NCBI GenBank assembly: GCA_002297185.1 | Contig: DBJV01000037.1 | Coordinates: 1,172-18,887, forward strand | Source of the DNA: Christensenella sp. UBA767 | Lineage (GTDB): Bacteria > Bacillota > Clostridia > Christensenellales > CAG-917 | Direction of reading: 5' to 3' | Length of the DNA stretch: 17,716 bases | In this document: in pieces, positions 6,334 through 13,768 of the stretch | Layout of the letters: each line of letters starts with the position of its first letter | Numbering within the stretch: the first letter of the stretch is position 1 | Notes under the pieces: generated by a model | Database searches by the model: none | What the model saw: the letters and a program-made list of their open reading frames with translations, nothing else | Told to the model about the DNA's origin: nothing | Made by a program: the position numbers and the translations under genes

Positions 6334-7254
6334 ATGAAAAAGGCGATAATTTATATGTTTTCAGGCACGGGAAATACGAAAAGAGCGTGCGATATATACA
6401 AGCAGGAATTTGAGAAAAACGGCGTGGAAACAACTGTTTTTCCGCTCAAAAAAGGCTTTGACAATCTGCCTAATCCAAACGATTTTGATTGCGTTGGGTT
6501 TGCGTATCCAATACACGGATTTAACGCACCGTCCATAATGCTCGATTTGGCAAGAGCATTGCCGAGCGCAAACAAAAAGGAATATTTTGTCGTGAAAACG
6601 TCGGGCGAGCCGCTCAAAATCAACAACGTATCGTCAATCAAGATGAACAGCATCCTAAAAAAGAAAGGATACGTCCCAAAGAGCGAATATCACTACGTGA
6701 TGCCGTACAATATGATTTTCCGTCACACCGACGAGATGAGTGTAAAGATGCTCGACACACTCAAAAATCTTGCGCCTATCGAGGCAAGAGAAGTGCTTGA
6801 GGGCAAAGTGCATAAACTCTCGAGAGTGCCTCTCGGTGCGCTTTGGGCGTGGATTGTGCGCATAGAACAGCCTGCAATGAAGATGAACGGAAAGCATTTT
6901 AAAATTGACAGCGAAAAGTGCGTTAAGTGCGGTGCGTGCGCAAGGAATTGTCCTGTCGGTAATATAAAAATCGATGAAAACGGCAAATTTAGTTTTGGCG
7001 GCGACTGCCTTATGTGTACGAGATGTTCCTTCAATTGCCCGACGGACGCGTTTAATATCGGCATTCTCAACGGCTGGAGAGTGAACGGCAAATATTCCTT
7101 TAAGATGCCGCAAACGCCGCAAAATGACAAGCACGCATGGTATTGTAAGAGAGCGTACGCCAGATATTTTGCAAACGCAAAGAAGAAAATCGAGCAAAAT
7201 CAAGAGACGACAACAAAACATCTTGAAAATAACGGCGATTGTGTTGTACAATAA
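6334..7254 (+). CDS. EFR1-type flavodoxin-ferredoxin fusion (two 4Fe-4S clusters)
   Basis: A cytoplasmic electron carrier of 306 residues. The N-terminal flavodoxin-like fold has an FMN phosphate loop FSGTGNTKRA (9-18) and a typical YPIHGFNAP stretch (59-67). The C-terminal part is a two-cluster bacterial ferredoxin with CxxCxxCxxxCP motifs at C196/C199/C202/C206 and C225/C228/C231/C235. This layout is that of EFR1-family ferredoxins in anaerobes, whose redox partners are mostly unknown. I place the start at 6334 rather than the ATG at 6328, because GAGGG (6323-6327) is six bases from 6334 and directly abuts 6328. Either way translation is coupled to the SDR gene, its likely partner. Twenty-four bases separate it from the response regulator. 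Confidence 0.9.
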   Translation: MKKAIIYMFSGTGNTKRACDIYKQEFEKNGVETTVFPLKKGFDNLPNPNDFDCVGFAYPIHGFNAPSIMLDLARALPSANKKEYFVVKTSGEPLKINNVSSIKMNSILKKKGYVPKSEYHYVMPYNMIFRHTDEMSVKMLDTLKNLAPIEAREVLEGKVHKLSRVPLGALWAWIVRIEQPAMKMNGKHFKIDSEKCVKCGACARNCPVGNIKIDENGKFSFGGDCLMCTRCSFNCPTDAFNIGILNGWRVNGKYSFKMPQTPQNDKHAWYCKRAYARYFANAKKKIEQNQETTTKHLENNGDCVVQ

Positions 7255-7278
7255 TAAAAAAGATAAAAGGAAGAGGAT

Positions 7279-7953
7279 ATGAGAAAGATACTTATTGCCG
7301 AGGATAACGGCGAGATTTCGGATATGATGAAGAGTTATCTTCAAAGAGCAGGGCATGACGTGTATCAGGCGTACGACGGCGTAGAGGCGTTGCAAAAGGT
7401 CAAGGACGTAAAGCCCGACCTCGTGTTGCTCGATATCATGATGCCGAAACTTGACGGATTTACCGTGTGCGAGACTTTGCGAAGGACGACCAATATTCCT
7501 ATCATCGTCGTGTCGGCAAAGGTTACGGAAGAGGACAAAGTGCGCATGTTCAACCTCGGAGCAGACGACTATATCTCAAAGCCGTTTTCTTTCAAGGAAA
7601 TGGTGATGAGAGTTGGCGCGCAACTTAGAAGATACTATGAGTTTAACGTCGTGCCTACGGGTGACAGACGATACGGAGAGTTGCTTATATCTCCGTCGAG
7701 ATACGAGGCGCGCGTCGGAGAAGAGCCGCTTGCACTCACGTCCAAAGAGTTCAAAATTCTCGACTATCTCACCGCTCACGAAAACCAAATTATGCCAAAG
7801 CAAAAGATTATCGACGACGTGTGGGGCATTGACGAATATATAGACGAGAACACCGTTGCGGTGACGATCGCAAGGCTCAGAGACAAGCTCTCGAAGGTGG
7901 GCGTCAACAACGTCGTTACTGTGTGGGGACTCGGATACAAGTGGCAAGATTGA
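7279..7953 (+). CDS. OmpR/PhoB-family response regulator
   Basis: A two-component transcription factor of 224 residues. The receiver domain (1 to about 120) has the acidic pair E8/D9, phospho-acceptor D52 in LLDIMMPKLDG, the VSA switch segment (78-80) and K101 in SKPF. The C-terminal winged helix (about 130-224) has LTSKEFKILDYL, the RLRDKLSK recognition region and the terminal VTVWGLGYKW. AAGGA at 7267-7271 lies seven bases before the ATG. Its partner kinase follows after 61 bases. It likely binds direct repeats about 11 bp apart; three such repeats precede the operon at 4611-4643, suggesting autoregulation. Confidence 0.96.
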   Translation: MRKILIAEDNGEISDMMKSYLQRAGHDVYQAYDGVEALQKVKDVKPDLVLLDIMMPKLDGFTVCETLRRTTNIPIIVVSAKVTEEDKVRMFNLGADDYISKPFSFKEMVMRVGAQLRRYYEFNVVPTGDRRYGELLISPSRYEARVGEEPLALTSKEFKILDYLTAHENQIMPKQKIIDDVWGIDEYIDENTVAVTIARLRDKLSKVGVNNVVTVWGLGYKWQD

Positions 7954-8014
7954 GTGTGTAAAAACGCAAAATGACGTGTTTATGCACACAAAATAGACAT
8001 ATAAACATCGTTTT

Positions 8015-9094
8015 ATGAAAAGAAGTGACATTGTAAAGATTGAAAGGACGCTTGCTCGATTTCAAGACGGAGACCTATATACGAGAGTGGATACAAGCGG
8101 TGTGGGAGAGTATCACGCAATTGCGGTGAGACTTGAAACGCTGCGCCTTTCCATGCTCAAAATCAAGGACGAACAAGCGCAAACGGAGAAAAGGGCAAGC
8201 GTGTCCATATCGTCCGTCGCACACGATATGAAAACGCCGCTTGCGATAATTTCCGGTTATGCGGAGTGCCTGTCGGACGGGCTGGACGATAAGGATTATC
8301 CTGCGTTGATTGCTCAAAAAGCGGAGCAAATGAACGAGATGGTTGTAGGCATGGTCGAGGCTGCGAGGAATGCGAAGAGCGAGGGCGAAGAACATCGAGT
8401 GTTGTACGACGCAAGGGTGTTGTTTGGAAATATCCTCGACAAGCAGCAAGCACTCGTCGCGACAAAAAATATAAAACTCAAGGTCGGCAAAATTCCGCAC
8501 GTCAATATCCGCGCGGATAAAACAAAAATAGAAAGCGTGGTGCAAAACCTCATTTCCAACGCCGTCAAATACTCCAAAGAGAAAACGACGATAAAAGTGA
8601 CGTTCAAACGTAGCGGCGGATTTTTGTGTTTTTGCGTTAAGGACGAGGGTATCGGAATAGCGAAAGAGAATTTGCCGCTTGTGTTTGACCAATATTTCAA
8701 AGAGGACACTTCTCGTCCGAGCGGCGCAAGCCAAGGAGTAGGTTTATACGTAACGAAGTGCGTGGTTGACGACTACGGCGGAAGTATATACGTCAAGAGC
8801 AAGAAGGGCAAGGGAAGTAAATTCTTTGTCAAACTCCCGATAGAACAAAGTATGGAAGAGCGCAAGTCGTTCACGGCAAAATTCGACAGCCTGCCGCTAG
8901 TTGCAAAATGCATTCTTATGTTTCTTTTCGGCATTTTCTGGTGCTGGATTTACCGCTTTGCAAAGTATAGCGAAACCAGATATGCAACCACGCTTGTGGC
9001 GGCAATACTGTCTATTGCGCTGTTCGTTTTTATGTGGCCGATAGACTATATAAGTATATTCGTCTATGGCAAGCCGACGTTTTTGGCAGACTGA
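8015..9094 (+). CDS. Sensor histidine kinase with catalytic core first and membrane segments last
   Basis: A 359-residue kinase that would phosphorylate the adjacent response regulator. Residues 12-50 look like a HAMP remnant (FQDGDLYTRV...GEYHAIAVRL). The H box has H70 in SVAHDMKTPL, the N box N182 in NLISNAVKYS, G1 is DEGIGI (210-215) and G2 is GVGL (241-244). Unusually there is no N-terminal membrane segment or sensor domain. Instead two hydrophobic helices lie at the C-terminus (about 295-315 and 325-345). No N-terminal extension is possible, since the frame meets a TAG at 7994-7996 and has no start codon before 8015. No Shine-Dalgarno precedes the ATG. A TATAAA at 8000-8005 would put a transcript start almost at the AUG, so leaderless translation is a possibility. 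Confidence 0.9.
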   Translation: MKRSDIVKIERTLARFQDGDLYTRVDTSGVGEYHAIAVRLETLRLSMLKIKDEQAQTEKRASVSISSVAHDMKTPLAIISGYAECLSDGLDDKDYPALIAQKAEQMNEMVVGMVEAARNAKSEGEEHRVLYDARVLFGNILDKQQALVATKNIKLKVGKIPHVNIRADKTKIESVVQNLISNAVKYSKEKTTIKVTFKRSGGFLCFCVKDEGIGIAKENLPLVFDQYFKEDTSRPSGASQGVGLYVTKCVVDDYGGSIYVKSKKGKGSKFFVKLPIEQSMEERKSFTAKFDSLPLVAKCILMFLFGIFWCWIYRFAKYSETRYATTLVAAILSIALFVFMWPIDYISIFVYGKPTFLAD

Positions 9095-9143
9095 TAATGC
9101 CACAAAAAATTGCGATTTTTAGGTAAAATATAAAGGGAAATAT

Positions 9144-9201
9144 TGCCTCACTTAGGCATAGCAAAATAGAAAATCTGAAAGAAAACGATTGATTATCGTT
9201 T
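9144..9201 (+). other. Two hairpins in the 3' region of the kinase gene, possible small RNA
   Basis: TGCCT/AGGCA (9144-9148, 9154-9158) and AAACGAT/ATCGTTT (9183-9189, 9195-9201) form two small perfect stems ahead of the terminator. They may be part of the operon 3' UTR or of a short non-coding RNA ending at 9245. No clear promoter was found. The 60-residue open frame over 9189-9371 crosses the terminator and is not credible. Confidence 0.35.
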
Positions 9202-9213
9202 GTAAAAATATGG

Positions 9214-9245
9214 GCGACGGCGCGAAAGGTGCGCTGTCGCTTTTT
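9214..9245 (+). terminator. Rho-independent terminator of the SDR/EFR1/two-component operon
   Basis: GCGACGGCGC (9214-9223) pairs with GCGCTGTCGC (9231-9240) as a ten-pair stem with one G-T pair and a seven-base loop, followed by TTTTT. It is strong and lies 120 bases after the kinase stop. Confidence 0.93.
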
Positions 9246-9680
9246 ATATTGCCGATTGATTTTTCGCCACAGAATATACGAAAAGTGTCCGCTTTTATTA
9301 AAATTTCTTTAATATACATTAAAACGAAAATGTATAAAAATTATGGGCAATTTGTGCCGAAAAGCGTATAAAAACATACGAATAACCGATGCGAAATCAA
9401 GATAAAAAACAATAGACTTGCAATGATTTTTCGACGATAAATTTTGCAGAAACAAGCACTTTATCGTGTGATTTTGAAATAAAAACGTGCTTTTGCGACA
9501 AACTCGCTATATTTTGCTACGATAAAATACGCAAAAACAGCACTGAAAAAGTGCCTTTTGAACGAGGTTTTGCGCATCGAGATTGAGATTTTATTGCGGA
9601 TTAAACTGTATGCAAAATTTGCAAATTATGCATAAAAATACAATTCTGTAAATAAAAATCGAATTTTGTAAAAATTGTGT
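9246..9680. other. AT-rich gene-less spacer with a degenerate direct repeat
   Basis: No credible coding frame on either strand. A degenerate unit of about 37 bases (9427-9463) recurs about 85 bases later (9512-9548), sharing ACGATAAA, GCA.AAACA and GCACT. A small hairpin GCACT/AGTGC lies at 9540-9554. AATTCTGTAAA (9642-9652) and AATTTTGTAAA (9662-9672) are spaced 20 bases apart just upstream of the next -35 box. They could be regulatory. Confidence 0.4.
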
Positions 9681-9709
9681 TTGACACTTATAAGCGAGAG
9701 TAGTAAGAT
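9681..9709 (+). promoter_or_regulatory. Promoter of the lipoprotein/ABC importer operon
   Basis: A perfect TTGACA (9681-9686) and TAAGAT (9704-9709) are 17 bases apart. Start near 9716 gives a leader of about 76 bases before the lipoprotein ATG at 9792. Confidence 0.75.
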
Positions 9710-9791
9710 TATTTAGTATCAAAAAATATGTGCGTGCGTAAGTGCGTGTATATATGAATGAAATTTATACAAAACGTATGCAAGAGGAAAT

Positions 9792-10949
9792 ATGAAACGA
9801 AAGGTATTGGTCATAGCATTGATAATGGTTGCGCTGGCAAGTTTGCTTGTGGCCTGCAACTCGTCCACCAACTATGACGGTATGACGAAAATTGTTTACG
9901 AATTGGAAGGCGGCTCATATATGAACTGTGACTTGCCTGTGTTGCAATATTACGACTTTAAGGCAGGTTCGAGCAATCTCATTTACGATCCGACCGTACT
10001 TTCGCAAGAGACCGTGACAAGAGAGGGCTACAAATTCTTGGGCTGGTATAAAACCAAGACCGTCAACGGAAACGACGTGACTTATTCGGACAAATGGAAT
10101 TTTGAATCGGACAAGGTCGGAACGGAAGGCATCACTCTTTACGCCGGTTGGGAACTCAAGGTGAAATACAGCTACAACGTTTGCTACGTTGACGACAACG
10201 GAAACAAGGTTGTGCTCGGCACTTACAACGTCAAAGCAGGCGAGGAGTTTAACGACAGAACGAAATATGCCAACAGACGTAGCGGATACACCGCATACGT
10301 ACACCAAAACGGCACGATGCTCAACGGCGGTTATTATCTCGATTCGGATTTCAAGACACCCGTTGAAGGATACAAGCATCCCGGCGGAGAAGAAAGCCTT
10401 GCGATAGACGTGTATGCAAAATACATCAAGGGCGAATATACCATAGTGCGCAGCGCAAGCGATCTTATGAGTGCGAAATCAAGCAGCATTTATCTTGACG
10501 CGGACATCGATATGGGCGGCAAGACGTTGTCCTTCGACGTATATACGAAGAGAACGTTTGAAGGTAACGGACACACCGTTTCCAACTTCAAGCTTGCGTA
10601 CAACCTTAGCGATACGAGACCGAATTTCGAAAACGGTTCTCAAAATGCTGTCTATGTGTGTTTGTTCGGTGAAATTGTGAATTCGACCATACAAAACGTA
10701 AACTTCACTGGTGTGCAACTCGTTATCGAAGGCGAATACAGCAAGGCGCAATACGTTTATCTTGCGCCGTTCTGCATGACGGCAACGGGATCGACTGTCA
10801 AGAACGTAACCTTTGAATTGAGTTATGAGATCGTCAGTTTGCCGCAAGGCGACGATACGATATTCGAACTTTCAAGAGACGGTTACAGACAAAAAGACGA
10901 GGCGTCGAACTTTGAGAACTTCGTCCCCTCGATAAACGAAACAAAATAG
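9792..10949 (+). CDS. Surface lipoprotein with InlB-type repeat and beta-helix-like C-terminal half
   Basis: A 385-residue exported lipoprotein. The signal peptide ends in lipobox LLVAC with C22 as the lipidated residue. Residues about 33-120 resemble an InlB B-repeat (Listeria-Bacteroides type), with the hallmarks EGYKFLGWYK (78-87) and ITLYAGW (114-120). A second, more diverged copy may span 127-211. Residues 214-365 have repeating D.GG/GNGHTV..F/ST..NV.F patterns like GLUG-type or right-handed beta-helix surface proteins. It is the first gene of the importer operon, 37 bases before the solute-binding protein, which suggests a role in ligand capture or presentation at the cell surface. That role is an inference. 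AAGAGG at 9782-9787 serves the ATG with a short spacer. Confidence 0.8.
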   Translation: MKRKVLVIALIMVALASLLVACNSSTNYDGMTKIVYELEGGSYMNCDLPVLQYYDFKAGSSNLIYDPTVLSQETVTREGYKFLGWYKTKTVNGNDVTYSDKWNFESDKVGTEGITLYAGWELKVKYSYNVCYVDDNGNKVVLGTYNVKAGEEFNDRTKYANRRSGYTAYVHQNGTMLNGGYYLDSDFKTPVEGYKHPGGEESLAIDVYAKYIKGEYTIVRSASDLMSAKSSSIYLDADIDMGGKTLSFDVYTKRTFEGNGHTVSNFKLAYNLSDTRPNFENGSQNAVYVCLFGEIVNSTIQNVNFTGVQLVIEGEYSKAQYVYLAPFCMTATGSTVKNVTFELSYEIVSLPQGDDTIFELSRDGYRQKDEASNFENFVPSINETK

Positions 10950-10986
10950 TAAAAAACAAATTCGAAAAGAATTGAAGGAGATAGTA

Positions 10987-13680
10987 ATGAATTCTAAAAA
11001 AGTCAAGACAATCGTAAGCCTTGTGCTAGTAGTTGTCACGGCACTTTCCAGCATGATTGCGCTGGCAGCCTGCAACAAAGATCAAGTCGCTTACGACAAC
11101 GAAAACGACCCGTTGGTATTCTCGACGCAGGCGGTTGATAAAGTTTTCAACCCGTTCTTCTCATCGACGGGCCCCGACAACAGCGTTGTCGGTATGACGC
11201 AAATCTCAATGCTTTCCAACGATAAGGACGGAAACGTTGCTTACGGCGACAACGAGGCTGTTGTAGCAAAGGATTATCAATCCGTATACGAAGGCAACGA
11301 CGACGAGGGTATCACGACGTACTACTTCGTGCTTAAAAACAACATCCGTTTCTCCAACGGCTCTTATCTTACGATTAAGGACGTGCTTTTCAACTACTAC
11401 GTATATCTCGATCCCGCATATACCGGTTCAAGCACCATTTATTCAACGGATATCGTCGGTTTGAAAGCATACCGCACACAAAGCCAAAACGAGAACGAGC
11501 AAGACAACTTTAACGAGCAATTCACAAATGTAGCGAAGGGCAGAATCAGCAAACTTATCGGTGCGTGCAATGCAGTACTCAAAGCTAACGAGGACGCAGC
11601 CGATAGTGTTGAGGCAATGACCGAATATCTTACGGCGTATGCAAAAGAAAACTCCGGTAACGATAACGTCGTCGCAGACTTCAAAAAAGCAGCCGAATTG
11701 TTTGAAGAAGAGCTTGCAACCGACTACTCTAACAACGTTGACTCCTACAAGGATATTTCCTTCAAGGACGAGGACGGCACTCTTTACAAAAACTTGTTCA
11801 CGACCGACCAAGAGGCGTTCCTTTATAACGAAGGTATGATTACTTGGAACAAGAAGGACGGCGAACTGAAAGCGTCCTTCACCAACGACTTGCAAGACAT
11901 CAAGTCATGGTCTGTTCCCAGAGACGGCGAGAACGAAGAACAAGCAAAAGAAAGAGCAAAGCAACAAGCAATCGAAATCGTGTTCGCAGAGAAGATGCCC
12001 AATAGCATCGTCGAAATCGTGTCTTACTGGAACACTTCCGTAACTCTTACCGAGTTCCTTGAGAAACAAGCGATGGAAGAGTTTGCGAAAACCAACAAAA
12101 AGACCGTTGAAAACATCTCCGGTATCAAATTTGCAAACCACACGGAAAGCGTGGTCGTAAACGGCACGGAATACAGACCCGTCGAATACGACGAAAACGG
12201 CAATGTCAAAGAAGGTTTCAACGAAGTGCTTTCTATCGCTATCAACGGCGTTGACCCCAAGGCAATCTGGAACTTTGCAATCGGTATCGCTCCGATGTAC
12301 TACTATTCGTCAAGCAACTGGCACGGCAAGGATTATATCAAGTCGTTCAACTATAAAAACGAATTCGGCGTCGAATTTATGTCTCAATCCTTTATGAACG
12401 AAGTCGTCAAAGACCCGAACAAGGTAGGCGTTCCCGTCGGCGCAGGCGCATATGCTGCAAGTAAATCCAGCGGTGGCATAGACAACGTTGCGTCCGGTGA
12501 ATTCTACGATAAAGGCGTCATCTACTTTGAGAGAAACCCGTACTTCTGCATGGGGCCCGCAAAGATTAAGAAAGTGCGTTATCAAGTGGTAGGTTCCAAC
12601 AACGTTACGACGACGCTTTACACGGGCGCAGTTGACTTTGCAGAACCCAACGCAAAACCCGAAACGATTGAAGAAATCAACAGCCACGAAGGTTATGCGA
12701 GCCAATCGGTATCCACTCTCGGTTACGGCTACATCGGCATCAACGCAGGTAAAGTTCCGTCAATCAAGGTAAGACAAGCGATCATGCACGCAATCAACAC
12801 TCAAGAAACCGTTGATTACTACAAGACGACCGCAAGCCCGATTTACCGTTCTATGTCTCGTTCGAGCTGGGCATATCCCGGATACAACGACGGCGAATAC
12901 GGCACGGAAGATCCGACCCCGTACTATCCGTACATCGGCGGCGCAGTTCCTGCAGACTTGTATGTGGTCAACCCCGATTATAGAGAGTTCGTTCAAGAAG
13001 AAGGACTTACTACGGGACAAAAGATGAGCGAAGATCAACAAAAGAGATTTATCACTTCTTTGGTTGAAAGCGCAGGCTACACCCTCAACGGCGAAGGTAT
13101 CTATCAAAAGGGCAGCGACAAACTCAAATACACGTTCACCATCGCAGGTGAAGAGACCGATCACCCGGCATTCAACGCATTGTTGCACGCAAGAGAAGTG
13201 CTTAACGAATGCGGATTCCAAATCACGGTAACCACGGACTCCAACGCACTCAAGAAGTTGTCCACGGGCGACCTCACGGTATGGGCTGCGGCATGGGGCT
13301 CCACGATCGATCCCGATATGTATCAAGTCTATCACAAAGAATCTACGGCAACTTCCGTACTCAACTGGGGTTATAAACAAATTCTCAACGACACGACGGA
13401 AAAATATGCGGTAGAGCGTAAACTTATCGATGAATTGTCCGAACTTATCGAAGGAGCTCGTAAGACAGAGGATAAGACGTACAGAGCAAGAGATTACAGC
13501 GACGCACTCGATATCGTAATGCAACTCGCAATCGAACTCCCGACTTACCAAAGAAAAGACTTGTTTGCATACAACACCAATAAGATCGACGCAAGCACGT
13601 TTACCAAGCCGAGCGACCTCTCTCCGTTCAAAGGATTGACAAGCGAACTTTGGAACGTATCGCTCGTTACTACAAAATAA
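10987..13680 (+). CDS. Family 5 extracellular solute-binding lipoprotein (peptide-type), unusually long
   Basis: The substrate-capture lipoprotein of the importer, 897 residues where 500-650 is usual. The signal peptide ends LAAC with C29 lipidated. Family 5 features are the NPFFSSTGPDN ligand-side loop near the N-terminus, LKNNIRFSNGSYLTIKDVLFNY, the GAGAY stretch, ERNPYF, SIKVRQAIMHAINTQE and WAAAWGSTIDPDMYQVYH. Roughly residues 155-440 have no clear counterpart in typical members and are Lys/Glu-rich and probably helical, an apparent insertion. I chose ATG 10987 because GAAGGAG (10974-10980) lies six bases before it. A TTG in frame at 10972 would overlap that site. Ligand class (oligopeptide, dipeptide, nickel, glycan) cannot be read from the sequence. 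The permease genes follow after 88 bases that include a stable hairpin. Confidence 0.92.
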   Translation: MNSKKVKTIVSLVLVVVTALSSMIALAACNKDQVAYDNENDPLVFSTQAVDKVFNPFFSSTGPDNSVVGMTQISMLSNDKDGNVAYGDNEAVVAKDYQSVYEGNDDEGITTYYFVLKNNIRFSNGSYLTIKDVLFNYYVYLDPAYTGSSTIYSTDIVGLKAYRTQSQNENEQDNFNEQFTNVAKGRISKLIGACNAVLKANEDAADSVEAMTEYLTAYAKENSGNDNVVADFKKAAELFEEELATDYSNNVDSYKDISFKDEDGTLYKNLFTTDQEAFLYNEGMITWNKKDGELKASFTNDLQDIKSWSVPRDGENEEQAKERAKQQAIEIVFAEKMPNSIVEIVSYWNTSVTLTEFLEKQAMEEFAKTNKKTVENISGIKFANHTESVVVNGTEYRPVEYDENGNVKEGFNEVLSIAINGVDPKAIWNFAIGIAPMYYYSSSNWHGKDYIKSFNYKNEFGVEFMSQSFMNEVVKDPNKVGVPVGAGAYAASKSSGGIDNVASGEFYDKGVIYFERNPYFCMGPAKIKKVRYQVVGSNNVTTTLYTGAVDFAEPNAKPETIEEINSHEGYASQSVSTLGYGYIGINAGKVPSIKVRQAIMHAINTQETVDYYKTTASPIYRSMSRSSWAYPGYNDGEYGTEDPTPYYPYIGGAVPADLYVVNPDYREFVQEEGLTTGQKMSEDQQKRFITSLVESAGYTLNGEGIYQKGSDKLKYTFTIAGEETDHPAFNALLHAREVLNECGFQITVTTDSNALKKLSTGDLTVWAAAWGSTIDPDMYQVYHKESTATSVLNWGYKQILNDTTEKYAVERKLIDELSELIEGARKTEDKTYRARDYSDALDIVMQLAIELPTYQRKDLFAYNTNKIDASTFTKPSDLSPFKGLTSELWNVSLVTTK

Positions 13681-13730
13681 CAAATAAAGCAATGCGCTAC
13701 GGCGCGAAAATACTATGAGGAAAAGCGCGG

Positions 13731-13751
13731 TTTGAGGCAACTCGCCTCAAA
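13731..13751 (+). promoter_or_regulatory. Perfect 8-bp hairpin between the binding-protein and permease genes
   Basis: TTTGAGGC (13731-13738) pairs with GCCTCAAA (13744-13751) around a five-base loop. There is no T run, so it is not a terminator. It sits where importer operons often carry a stabilising stem that keeps binding-protein mRNA more abundant than permease mRNA. Its last base is the A of an upstream in-frame ATG (13751). Confidence 0.5.
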
Positions 13752-13768
13752 TGCGCGCGTGTATAAAG

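Noticed and set aside
9189..9371. 60-residue plus-strand frame after the kinase gene
   Set aside because: It runs through the strong terminator at 9214-9245, lacks a ribosome site and resembles nothing known.
10972..10986. TTG start for the solute-binding protein
   Set aside because: The TTG overlaps the Shine-Dalgarno that serves the ATG at 10987. Starting at the ATG gives a normal lipoprotein signal peptide.
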